From Adiantum capillus-veneris (Eukaryota; Streptophyta; Polypodiopsida; Polypodiales; Pteridaceae): a stretch of 64,000 nt of DNA. Positions 8,807-19,604 of this stretch are shown here, piece after piece; position 1 is the first letter of the stretch; the number at the start of each line of letters is the position of its first letter. Under the pieces are notes generated by a model, which searched no databases, was not told the origin of the DNA, and saw only the letters and a list, made by a program, of their open reading frames with translations. Made by a program: the position numbers and the translations under genes. The stretch lies in assembly GCA_014529385.2 (NCBI GenBank), contig CM043959.1:65159753-65223752 (forward strand), written 5' to 3'.

Positions 8807-10502
8807 ATGAATGAAGGTCGGGAGGAGATTTTGGAGGAGAGTCCAAGTGAGAAGCTATTGGTTGATGTGAAGGATGGTGGTGACATGGAAGTGTACACCA
8901 AAGCATATGAAATATTCAACCCTTTGTTTGATCTTGCAGTTTTGCTAGACAATTTGAAGGACTTTTTGTCAGAAGAATTCAAAGAGTTTGAAGACGCAGT
9001 TGAAGGCAAGTGTTTGGTTTTAGATGGCAAGACTTATTGCCATCTAACCGAATTTACTACCAACTCAATTGAGAAAGGCAAAGTAACAAGGAGGTTTGGA
9101 AGATTTTCTAAGAAGACTTCCTTTGTTTGTCCACCTACCATTTCTTGTCAATTACATTCAAACCCTTGCAACCTTGTTCCAAAAGAAGTTGCCTTTCTTT
9201 TCTTTTTGTTCCTTAAAGTTGACTTGCAAGGCAAAGCTGATGAAGTGAAAGATACAGATGAAGAGGTAACAAATAAAAATGTTTCCACAGTTTTGCAGCT
9301 TGAGAAAAGTGAAATCCTAGAAGAGGAGGAAGTTGATGTTGCAGCTGAGGAGCAGGAGAGTGCAAATTTTGATGTGGCTCAATTTAGAGCTAGTACTGTC
9401 ATTGATGAGCCAACAGATGAGGTAGAGGTGTTTGAAGCTTCCCTTACTATTCCAAACCTTCCCTACTTCTATATCAATGGAAAAGAGTATATCCCTCTCC
9501 ATCATATCCACTGTCTGCTTAATATGAGGGAGGACTACTTTATTGCAACCATTTCTGAAACTTCTGAAGTGGCCAAAGATTTTATTGACACAGAAGAAGA
9601 GTCAAAAGAGGAGTTTTTGACACTTGATCTTCAGACACCCAATAAAGATTTTCTGCCTGCTCCTGATGCACTTGCTCTATGCATGAGAAGAGTGGAAGAG
9701 GAGAAACCTTCCCTCAAAGATGAGGATTTTGAGAAGAGACTTGTTGAACTTGGCATCCAATCTTTTGGTAGAGACTTTAAGCTGAAAAAAATTGGAAAGG
9801 AAGTTGACATAAGAGAGATGACCGGATCATGCAATCTCCTTCAAGAAAAAGTCATTGGAATCTTCCATGCGTTTGTTGGATACATCTGGACGGTTTGTTG
9901 CCAACAAGAAAAAGTAGACCAGATGTAGCCAAAAGTCATTGCCGAAGATGAGTTGCAAAAGGTAGATTTAGTTTCACCTTGATCTCCCTTCTAAAATCTT
10001 TCTTTTTTTTCAAGTTTGCTTTAATTACTCATTATGTCTTGTTTTGTAGATTAAACTCCTTGACAAAGAAAATTTTCTTGGGAGAGCTAAAGGCTCAAGA
10101 GGGAAAGCAATAGAGGGCTCTTCAAGAAGGGATGCCTCCTCTCTCATGCACTACATGCATACATTGGATAGTGCCACCTTCTGTGCTTTTCACATGCAGT
10201 ATTCTGAAGATCCCGAGTTGCCAATGTTTGCAGCGAAGATATTGTCACGGTTTTTAGGGTACACTCCCCTTCAAATCAATGCAAACAAGATCATGCTACT
10301 TGAGAGAGCAGTAACACTTAGAATATTTGGATATGTTGCAGGATTCAATGCCTCAAGAGCAGGATACTTTCTTTGCTACTCTAGCTATGCAGCAACAGCA
10401 GCTGAGGAGACAAATGTCAACCTTTTTGGGGGCTATAAAAGAAGAAACTTTTTGAGATATAGGGGTGACATGCCTAGAGATATGAAAAAAATTAAAAACT
10501 GA
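8807..10502 (+). CDS. acidic protein of unknown function, two exons
   Basis: Exon 1 runs from ATG 8807 (MNEGREEILEESPSEK) with long Asp/Glu-rich stretches and two related motifs, VLDGKTYCHL and YINGKEYIPL. Intron 9962-10049 has a GTAGAT donor and TTTTGTAG acceptor. Exon 2 (10050-10502) keeps the frame and ends MPRDMKKIKN, with the segment YSEDPELPMFAAKILSRFLG. An 84-bp insertion at 9858-9941 brings in a TAG at 9926, so this copy probably makes a truncated product. About 9080-9220 could be an additional intron. Strong acidity and divergence from an H3-like gene would suit a histone-binding partner, but no known chaperone fold is recognised. The gene converges on the transposase-like gene, 100 bp away. 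Confidence 0.45.
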
Positions 10503-10603
10503 TGTAAATTTGACAATTTTTTGCACCAAAATATCTTTTTTGAATTTGGATCTCTTTAGAAAGATTCGGTACAAAGTTTCAAAGTGAAGCATTAATCTCC
10601 ATC

Positions 10604-11734
10604 TATGGTTGATCAGCATGGTTGTTTGATCTCATCCGTTGTAATTGCCTCCTATAGAACCAATTGAATAATTCCTTTAGTGCATTGCTCCTTCTTTGTC
10701 CCCCTCCCTTTCTCCTACATTTGAAAAAAGAAGTCCTAGCGTGATAGTGAGATTTTTCCATTCCCTGAGTATTCCATGTTGCAAGGGGTCTTTGTTTTGC
10801 AAAATATGGTCATGCAAGTACAGAATATGCTAAAAATAGAAAACAAAGTTAGTTGAACTCAATAGGATGCAATGTAAAATACTATCTAGACTGTAGAAAG
10901 TAATTGAATACTCACCAAGTAATATGTGATGTCTTTTTCTCCCCAAGCATCTGTAATAGTAGTTATTAAAAGCTTTATTGTCTTTTTAAAGTCATCTAGA
11001 CTGTAGAAAGTAATTGAATACTCACCAAGTAATATGTGATGTCTTTTTCTCCCCAAGCATCTGTAATAGTAGTTATTAAAAGCTTTATTGTCTTTTTAAA
11101 GTCATCTGCATAAGTAGCAGAGCTAACTTGTTGTCTCAAAACTTTCAAAAAATTGTCGAGCTTCTTCCACACTTCCATGCGTTTGTTGGCTACATCTGGT
11201 CTACTTTTGACATTGGTTGTTATTACACAAAGATCCTTCCAGCAGTTCCACATAGCATCAACTTGTTTCTTGTCATGGTTACTAAAAAATCTTCTGACGT
11301 TTGCTCCACCCATTGAAACATCTTGCAAAACATCACCCGTTCCTTTTGAAAGAGTAGGATCTTTTTTTAGATGCACTTGACCACCATGAAAACCCATTTG
11401 AGAAATCAAAACCTCGCATTTTTCTATGCACTGGTCTGCAAGTTTAGTTGGCTTAATAGAATATGCATAATCAAGATGGAGTCAAAGCAATTTGTCCAAG
11501 ATTCTAATCTCTGCATGCATTGTACATATATGTACATTTTTTAAATGTATTGTTAGAATTGGATCCCAAATCATAGAAGACGATGGGTAGTCGATGACGT
11601 TCACACTATTTCTCGATGCTGGTTTTCCAACCTTGTGTTCTGCAAGCCATCCTTTTGTTCCAGTGCTTGCCATGCAATATAGACATGGATACTTGGTATT
11701 GGCACCTCCACATACACCAAACATGCACTTTAAT
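10604..11734 (-). pseudogene. transposase-like gene, C-terminal half
   Basis: This is the downstream half of a gene whose N-terminal half is at 39477-40843; the giant Ty3 element (TSD ttaat) sits between them. It contains C-M-F-G-V-C-G-G-A-N-T-K-Y-P-C-L-Y-C, a Cys-x2-Cys zinc-like knuckle after a S-A-N-L-K-A motif. Downstream are a donor GTGAGT (11034), a likely exon after an acceptor near 10842, and a block reading Q-G-M-E-K-S-H-Y-H-A-R followed by G-G-G and N-W-F-Y-R-R, ending with a stop at 10604. The order [ND]-L-K, YPC.[WY]C, then [GE]-x-E-K-x-H recalls a family of unclassified transposase-like proteins in animals and plants. Frameshifts are present. Confidence 0.5.
10884..11103. repeat. 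110-bp tandem duplication
   Basis: 10884-10993 is repeated without visible change at 10994-11103. The repeat covers the 3' end of an exon of the transposase-like gene plus its GTGAGT donor, so there are two donors. ATCT microhomology lies at the junctions. Confidence 0.9.
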
Positions 11735-12648
11735 TGTTTGGCGGAAGAGGCAACAGGCGGCCGTGGCCAGAAGGACCATAATTTCCTGAGAAACCATTGT
11801 AAAATTCTTTTGTAAAGAAGCATCTCTAAGCCGGGAAATTGTCAAGGATGTATGATTATTCTTTTGGGAGCAATTGTATATTAGAGAGCCAGTTTTAAGA
11901 TTAGGGGCTTATGGCCGGACAAGCCATTTTTGCAAAGACCTAATCTATAAAGCTCATTTTCTGTAAGTTTTGGATAATCTTTTTGGAGGAAAAACTGAGA
12001 AGACAGCGTACGAATGAGAGCTCCTTCTTCTTCAAACTTGTAATCTTCGCCATTGCGGCTGAGGTAATCCAAATTCACTTTTGTTTCTTGCATTGTGTTC
12101 CTCTTACTCTGCTCTTCCATTCAAGTGTAAGCATTCAAGATTTCGGTGAAGGTTTTAGACGCATCCGTCTAGGCCTTAAATCGCTGTTTTGAGTGTTTAT
12201 ATGCGTATTTTATGTTGTTTTGACCCTAGGAGAGGCTTTAGAGACTTAAAAACGACCCTTTAGGATCATTCGTTTACTGTTTTTGCGTACTGTGGGATGA
12301 ACGATCACGATCGTTGTACCTCTCCAGAATGCTGTGACAGTGATAGGATATGTTTCTGATAGTCCCCTGTAGCTTCCCTTCAAGTTTCGTGCGATTTCGA
12401 TATGATTTGCATGGTGAACGGACGTGATGACTGTAGAGCTGTGTAGAAGGACATAGGCAGATTACTTGGCTTTAGTACGATTGATTTGCTCGTAGAGTTA
12501 GTAGTTGCATCTCTTCGTGTTCACTTCATTAGGATTGACACCCTAGTGAGTTTCCATGCCTCATCCGAGTCGCTTCCCGTGTATCGATAATTTTATGTTG
12601 ATGCTTGAGAGCTATGCTATGGACGTCCGTCGCGGCGACCCGCAAACA
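11735..12648 (+). repeat. 5' LTR of giant Ty3 element, 914 bp
   Basis: TG..CA ends. TATAAAG at 11946-11952 is a promoter candidate. A CGATC-rich near-palindrome lies at 12300-12321. Confidence 0.93.
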
Positions 12649-12649
12649 T

Positions 12650-12667
12650 TGGCGCCGCTGCCGGGGA
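12650..12667 (+). promoter_or_regulatory. primer binding site, tRNA-Asp type
   Basis: TGGCGCCGCTGCCGGGGA starts one base after the LTR. It matches the PBS class typical of plant Athila/Tat elements with one substitution. Confidence 0.85.
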
Positions 12668-14335
12668 ATGCACCTTAGGTGATGAGTGACAGAGTGCGCA
12701 GTTAGACTCCTTAAAAAAGATCAATCCACAAATCCATTTTACACCTCAGTTAGGCTGGTAGACAAGAGTTTAGGGCCTAGGGGAATCTAGAGCCAGTGGA
12801 CCGGCCAGATCCTCTCTTAGGAGATTTAGGGAGCTGTGAGTGAACGTGTTTAAGCATTTTTTCTCTTCAATTTCTCTAATTCGATTGAGTACTGAAATCT
12901 CACCCGAAATCCGTCGTGTTTGTTGTGTTTGATTCAAATTCTTATGTTTTTTTTAGTTCTGTACTTAGGAGTAGGATAAGCAATTCACATTCCAATCAGA
13001 TTGGGGCAAAAGTTAGAGTCGAAGAACCAGAAAACCATAACCTTGGCCAAAAAAGCCATAAGACTCTGAAATTCTGAAAATCTGACCAAACAGGGCTAAC
13101 ATTGATTCAAACAACAGAGTGGTAGGACAAAACACTAGGAAACACTTGTCAGAGGGAGCAGACAAAATTTCATCAGATTTGGCTCTGGTACTACGATCGC
13201 GATCGGTGTACCTCAGTCTCAGACGTGAACAAGATTTGACATGTGCCTTTCTGATAAGATTCTAAACAAGTTTGTTTAAAGCAACTACACCCAAAAACAT
13301 CAAAAATCAAGGGAATCAGGCCACTTGGGTAAAACTAGCCTGACAGACCTAGAAACTGCAAAATGTTGACTTTTGGTGATCCAAATGCAAAAAGACTTGG
13401 GGCATAGCCTTGAAACATTAGTGTCTACAAGCATGCCAAATTTGGTTTGATTTGGACTCAGAAGTACGATCGCGATCGGTGTACCTAAGTGCCAGATTTT
13501 GACCAGATTTCATCTGTGGAATCCCCGGGTGTCTACAAACATAAAAGTCTAAAGGACCTAGAGCTAGAAACCTCAAGATACCCATCAAACCACCTGAATA
13601 CATATCCAAGTAAAAAATTGCTAAACTGGTTTAGAAATTGACTTTCAGTTGACCAAAACACATCAAAACTGGGAAGGAACCATACAGAGGAATAGCCTGT
13701 ACACAGAACAACCCCTGGTATCCTTCAAATCCCAAATCAAACATCAAAATCCAGTCAAACTGATAAATATGGGAGAAACAGGCACTTCCAACCAAGAAAT
13801 GATAAAAACTTGACTTTTTTGAGTCCAAATACAAAAGTGTCTGGCAGGTAGTCTTAAAATAGCCTAGTGAACAAGCTGGTAAAGTTTCATCTGATTTGGA
13901 CCCAGAAGTACGATCGCGATCGATGTACCTTTGGCCCAGATCTAGCTCATTTTTGACCTAATCATAAACCTAGGTTACACAAGATACCAGGAGTTTTCAA
14001 AACTCAAATTGGACATATTGTCAATAATCTGCAAGCAAAATTGTGTTAAGATCATTTTGAACTGTTGAATCTGCTAACAGTTGGAATGATACAATGATCT
14101 CATAGCTATCCAGTGTATTCATTTGCAGAGACCGGTCAAGTAACAGCCCATGCAGTCGCCGGAATTGCAAGATTTTTCCATCTCCAGATAAGAGGTTTGG
14201 ATTCGGTCAATAAATCCCACTTTCTTCATGTTTTTGAGATTGGGAAAACAAATCAACACCAGACACCTAAATTGAGCGGATCAAACGAGTGTCGCATCAA
14301 CGGAGGAGAGTGTAAACCAAGGGATAGTACGCCCA
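12668..14335 (+). other. non-coding leader with recurring palindromic box
   Basis: There is no sustained reading frame. The box TACGATCGCGATCGRTGTAC occurs at 13192, 13465 and 13909, each time after a phrase like GATTTGG(C/A)C and before CAGA(T/C). A long leader is common in Tat/Ogre elements. Confidence 0.7.
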
Positions 14336-15433
14336 TTGGAACCGATCCTTGACGAAGTCATTTCCGATACTTCTTCAGAGAGCTCTTCCGAGTGCTTCCC
14401 AGAACACTTGGGGCAAATAAAACTAAACGAGAGAGAAAACATGGCAGCAAGACCATCAGACCCCTCGGCCATGCTAAAGCTGTTGTTCATCAAGTATCAA
14501 TATGACAACAAGCAAGGTGCCAAGATATACAAAGACGGTATGGACCGCTACTGTGTGAAAATAGAAGATAGACCAAGCGAGTTCAGGGGCTTAGTACCTG
14601 TAAGCTATAGCGGAGACAAGTACCTAGATGACGAGGGTATCATGTATTTGGTAGTCCTAAATCCTAACATTGTAGACAAGTGGGGATTGATGGGCACAAA
14701 AGCCAAAATAGACGAGGAACATGAGGAAAGGGCTCCAACAATGAGCTTACCGAATGTGAAATTAAGGCGAGAAAACGAAACGATGCGAATCAACACGGAT
14801 AATGTCTACCTGGGGTTATACAAGTATAATAATGGAGAGCAAGATCTCTATTATAGATGCGAGGATCCCTACGTTGGGGAGATGGCTGAGCGGAAAAGAC
14901 TTTATGTCTTCACCTACACCGAGGGAGCGGAAATGAAAATTGCCGCATATGACAAGTATGGAAGACGATATGCAGCAATCGACAAAAAAGAATTGGAGGG
15001 TTATACATATTTTGGGGGACCACTTCACCATTACTATGTCACTCCAAGCCCTCTTAGAACAACACCTACAACTGTTGTGCCAGAACCGTTAACCACAGGC
15101 GGAGGGAGGACTCATGTAGCTGATTCTTTCAGTCGACCTCATTATTTGATGCCAAGCCCCATGGGAACGTTACATTCTAGAGAATCGATGGCTACGAATC
15201 GAGGTAGTACGGTTCCTATCTCTACACATACGGTTGTAGGTCCGACATTTGCAGCCATCCCATCACATTTGCCTCCTAGTAGTAGATTTGGGGCGGGTGA
15301 GCCAACGAGAGCAACCTACGACCTCCCTGATGTACGAGAACGATTAAGTCGGGACATGGGAGCAATGAGAGTGACCACAGACCATAGAGGGATCAAACCG
15401 TCCCAAGTAGCGAAGTGCATGCCAAAGAAGTAA
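14336..15433 (+). CDS. giant element gag, N-terminal region
   Basis: The 365-codon frame starts MEPILDEVISDTSSESSSE. An acidic/serine start is followed by a Tyr-rich middle (YLGLYKYNN, RCEDPYVGE, YDKYGRRYAA) and a Ser/Pro/Thr-rich linker. It ends at TAA 15431. The same frame continues directly into a canonical gag domain, so the TAA probably interrupts one polyprotein. The middle has no family that I recognise. Confidence 0.6.
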   Translation: MEPILDEVISDTSSESSSECFPEHLGQIKLNERENMAARPSDPSAMLKLLFIKYQYDNKQGAKIYKDGMDRYCVKIEDRPSEFRGLVPVSYSGDKYLDDEGIMYLVVLNPNIVDKWGLMGTKAKIDEEHEERAPTMSLPNVKLRRENETMRINTDNVYLGLYKYNNGEQDLYYRCEDPYVGEMAERKRLYVFTYTEGAEMKIAAYDKYGRRYAAIDKKELEGYTYFGGPLHHYYVTPSPLRTTPTTVVPEPLTTGGGRTHVADSFSRPHYLMPSPMGTLHSRESMATNRGSTVPISTHTVVGPTFAAIPSHLPPSSRFGAGEPTRATYDLPDVRERLSRDMGAMRVTTDHRGIKPSQVAKCMPKK

Positions 15434-17971
15434 AGCGGCTCGGGGGATCCATATGCCCATGTATCGCTTTTCAAACAAGTCTTAAGAGCGGAACAAATCA
15501 TTGATTTCCATACTCAATACGAGGGATTCGGGCTGACCTTGGAAGGGACGGCCTTAACATGGTTTCAACCTTTAAACCCTGAAATTTTTCTGAATATTGA
15601 ACATGTATTGCGCGAGTTCGCAGAAGAATTCTCAAAACGGGGTATAAAGAATAATATTGTATCGCAGATATATACTTTTAAACAAAGGGAGAATGAAAAA
15701 GTGAAGGAAGCGACCTTGAGATTCAAGCAATACATTGAGAGATGCCCGAGAAGAGAATTACTGCAGGACGAGAGATTGTCTGTGCTCTTCGTTGAAGGAC
15801 TTAGGAATGAAACCTTGAAAAAGGACCTTCACTTGAAGGCCTATAGCACATTTCAGCAGGTTACGAGGGAAGCATTATATCTTGTCGACAACTGTAAAGC
15901 ATATGGGGAAGTGTCCGAGGATACTGATTCAATAGCCAGTGGCTCTTCATCGATTAAGAGCGAACCCTCTACCAAGAAAGATGCTCAGGCAACCTTGATG
16001 CCGACAACTGATCAATTGATAGAGGAGGTAACAAAGAGAATGCAACAACATGTGAGATCAAATCCGGTGATGAGACAGTCTCAGACGAGGAAGTGTGACG
16101 CATGCGGGGGGGATCATTCGACGCCATGGTGCACACAACAGCCTAAAGCTCCAGTTGCGAGTGGACGAGTACTGAAATGGTGTGCCATAGAGCAGAAATG
16201 GACGAATCATAGCACTGAAGAGTGTTTTTATAACAAAAATTTTGTGAGGGAAAGACCGTATGGACCTCCAGCAGGACCATCCCAACCTCCTCCTCCAAGG
16301 TATCAAGTTGGACCAAATATGAATTTGGTAGCGGGAGCAGACAGACCTCAACCTGTGTTGGTCAACAACCTCCATTACCACAGGAAAATAGGGCCATGAT
16401 TAGATACGCTCAACCTTGTGAAGCATCACTAGGAACGAATAGTACACTTCAAGTGTCTTATTACGAGGAACCAAATGAGCATTACGCAACTGAACCCGAA
16501 TCACAAATATACGCAGACGAAGCATATCAACCGTGGGGAAATAGTGAGGGTATGGCACCACCAACGTATATAGTACAACCTTCGAGAGATCAATATTTGG
16601 TAGACGAGAGAACGTTAATATTCATTGCAAACCAAAATTACAAACCAAGAGGATATCCCAATAGAGCAGGAAAACCTATGGGACCACCTCCTCAAAATCA
16701 ACCAACAATTGGACAGTGCTATAGCTGTGGAAGTACGGATCATTGGGAGCGTAACTTTCCTTTCAAGGACGAAAGAGTGAAAATTTTTGGGTTTTGCGAC
16801 GGATGTGGCATGAATCACATATTACCAGATTGCCCGAAGAATCTGGACAACAAGGGAAAAGCGACAATGAATATTGTGGGGGTGATACCAAGCGCTAGCA
16901 GCGGATCAGAAACCGATCCCATGATCCGAATCAACGCGATAACCAAAGCCGAAACCAAGGACTTAGGAAAAAACGAAACTTTGGAGGAAAAGGTCGAGTT
17001 GCCCATACCAACAGAAAATGAGCGTTTAGCCGTTAGAACTCAACGAAAATCCTGGAAGGCAAAACGAGACAGGATGAAAACGAGAAGGTTGAAAACGCAA
17101 ATTGCCATGCAAAACGAGTTGCATGAAACAAGGGAACAAATCAAACAAGAGAGAGAGAGTAAGACAACTGAGGCCATCAACAAACCGAGGAAAGCATCCT
17201 CACGAGGATCAGTCTTGGTTGACAAAGTGCTAGAGCCGTTAGATGTTCTATTACAAGCATACGAAGCAAGGCTAAAAACAAACCAAACCTTAGAGCAGAG
17301 ATGGTTGACTTACCCTCAACCAGAAGTGGAAACGAAGCGTTTGGAAATGTGTAAACACCTCATTGAGACAGCCCAGGCGATGATGGAACCTGAGATAGCT
17401 AGAACCCCAGAAGAAGAAGTATTGATTCACAAAGAGCGAGAAAAACTAAAAATCGATGAACCAAAACGATTAAACGAACCCAAGCCTGAAACAGTATTAC
17501 CACTGGATCATCGAGTTGTGCCAAACACGACTAATGACGCTAAATCAATGACGATGATGCCAATTCCAGAGGTTGAAGGACAATGGCCACAACACTTATG
17601 GGAAACCATTAGAAATAGAAAGAATGGAAGTGCGACGTTACAATCTGCTCCAATTCCTGAAATTAACATGGATAACGGATTTTTTCCAGCCGATATACAA
17701 TCGTTGTATGGGGATGCGGGAACGGAAATTTTGGTGCAAAGCAAAGCCCAATCCTTGAAAACCCTGCCTTCATTTATAGGTGAACATGAGGCACAATCGG
17801 AGATAAGGTTAGTTCCATCCCAGATGAGAACTATCCCACATATGATTGACTCAAAGAGTCTTCAAGAGATGCTATCGACACCTATAACATGCACCATCAC
17901 GCTGTCTGAACTCTTGAGAGTCAAACCACATTTGTGGGAAGACATGGCAAAACATATGGAGCACAAGGGAG
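15434..17971 (+). pseudogene. giant element gag, capsid and zinc-knuckle region
   Basis: The part up to 16399 has GDPYAHVSLFKQVLRAEQI and F-x-L-T-L-x-G-T-A-L-T-W-F-Q-P-L, the Retrotrans_gag signature, and a C-x2-C-x3-H-x4-C knuckle (CDACGGDHSTPWC). A one-base slip near 16360-16396 moves the reading into the frame that ends at the nested insertion. That part has CYSCGSTDHWERNF, where the last knuckle Cys is Phe, and CDGCGMNHILPDC, plus a long Lys/Arg/Glu-rich helix. Translation in the original element would have run on into the protease at 26993. Confidence 0.75.
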
Positions 17972-18546
17972 TGTTAACCCTCATGGCACACGGACACCCA
18001 TCACCTACGATGGACGCGTATTATGTATTCGATAGAGTCAGGTACCGGGCTTGTCGGACCAATAGGGAAAGGTAGAGTGATCGCCGATGAGAGGCGCACT
18101 TTAACTTGGACATTCAAGGGATTAGTTGGTTAAGCATGGGCGCCCAAGTGTGAATGGGGTGAGCTCCTATAAAAGCCAACTAAACCTAATTTTTACTCAT
18201 TCTCTCATTTGTGCAATTGAAGAGTGCTCTTGCTCCATCTCCATCTTCTTCTTCTTCTTCACCTCCTTGTGTGTGTGTGAGAGAGAGAGAGAGAGGGAGA
18301 GTGTGTGTGCGATCGAGCATTACGAAGGCACGACGGCGGCGAAGCGGTTGAGCGCGGCACGACTGCAGCTTCTTCTTCATCGCGGCGAGGAATCCACCAC
18401 GAAGGCGAGCGTAGAGCGGTGAGTGACACACCCTTTGTTTTCTTGAGCTTGCTAGTTTAGGCTTGTTGTGTGCTTGGAGCCGTTTGTGGCTCGCATACGG
18501 TGTATTGGCAAGTCCCTTGCTTCGACAGTGCGGCAAGGAGCGCACA
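17972..18546 (+). repeat. 5' LTR of the 9.0-kb element, 575 bp
   Basis: TATAAAAG at 18168-18175; (GT)n(GA)n near 18268-18296; TG..CA ends. Confidence 0.95.
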
Positions 18547-18550
18547 TTTT

Positions 18551-18568
18551 TGGCGCCGCTGCCGGGGA
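18551..18568 (+). promoter_or_regulatory. primer binding site, same type as the host element
   Basis: TGGCGCCGCTGCCGGGGA, identical to the PBS of the giant element it sits in, four bases after the LTR. Confidence 0.85.
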
Positions 18569-19604
18569 TATGCCCTACACTAAGCTCGGTTAGCACTTTA
18601 CGCTTCCTTGTGGTGCAATTTCTATCATAGGAAAGGCGGGGAAGGAGTGTGTGGAAGGTTTCTGTTTTTTGCGTTTTCTGCAATTGCTGTCAAGTTTCAA
18701 TTTTTGCTATTTCTGTGTTTTTTCAATTTCTGCAATTTCTGCATTTTCAAGTTCGGCGTTTTCAATTTCTGCAATTTTCTGCAATTTCTGCGTTTTTGCT
18801 GCATTTTCTGCAATTTCTGCGTTTTTTTGCATTTTCTGTCAATTTCTGCAGTTTTCTGCATTTCTGTCAATTTGCTGCAATTTCTGCGTTTTTTCTGCAG
18901 TTTCTGTCAATTTCTGCAATTTCTGCGTTTTTTTTGCATTTTCTGTCAATTTCTGCAATTTCTGCGTTTTTTTCAATTTCTGCGTTTTTCTGCATCAGAA
19001 AAAAAAAAATTAAAAAAATTTTTTTTTTGAAAAAAAAAGTTTTTTGAGAAAAAAAAAATAAAAAAAAAAATAAAAGGAAAAAAATTCGGAAATTAAAAAC
19101 GCGAGCGAGCGGGCGGCGAAATTTTTCCGAAAATAAAAAACGTGTCTCTTAAAACGGACGGGTTGGTTTGTATAAAAGATAGATCGGGATCATTTTCCCA
19201 AGCCCAAGCCCAAGCCCAGGCCTCAGTCCACAGTCTTATGATATATATTAGTCTCACTCTTATATATATACCCTACTCCCTCAAGAGAGAATGAGGGCAT
19301 GTGGGACAAGTCCTCCACTCTCCTCCTTTCTCTTCCCACTTGCACCCTTAGACTTTCTAGTTTGGGCTTAGTTCCCTACTGGAAATTGACAGTTTTAGGG
19401 ATTCCGAGGGCATAAAGTGACCAAACGGAGGGCTGTAAAGCACGGCACGACCCTCTGACCGATACGCTCGTTTTGAGCTATCACACGGCCCATTCCACGA
19501 CACGCTCTAAAAAATCTAGCAAAAAAACAAACAAAAAACACGCTAAAAACTAGTCACAAGGCCTCCTAGAGCAGCTTTTTGACACCTTAGGGTATCAAAA
19601 GCAC
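18569..19604 (+). repeat. leader with TTTCTGCAATTTCTGCGTTT minisatellite
   Basis: 18655-18995 is built of imperfect 20-25 bp units with TTTCTG, CAATTTCTG and CGTTTTT blocks. An A/T homopolymer-rich stretch (18990-19075) and a GCGAGCGAGCGGGCGGCG block follow. All three frames through the minisatellite stay open and read Phe-rich peptides, which I do not consider genes. Confidence 0.8.

Noticed and set aside
16058-16381. Minus-strand frame within gag
   Set aside because: Shadow of the gag coding frame, which has recognisable capsid and knuckle motifs.
18186-18683. Antisense frame inside the LTR of the 9.0-kb element (also 26627-27148)
   Set aside because: Same LTR sequence in both places; a low-complexity Arg/Ser-rich shadow of a promoter region.
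18608-19047. Three overlapping Phe/Ser-rich frames
   Set aside because: They arise from a T-rich minisatellite that lacks stops in all phases; no start context or family match.
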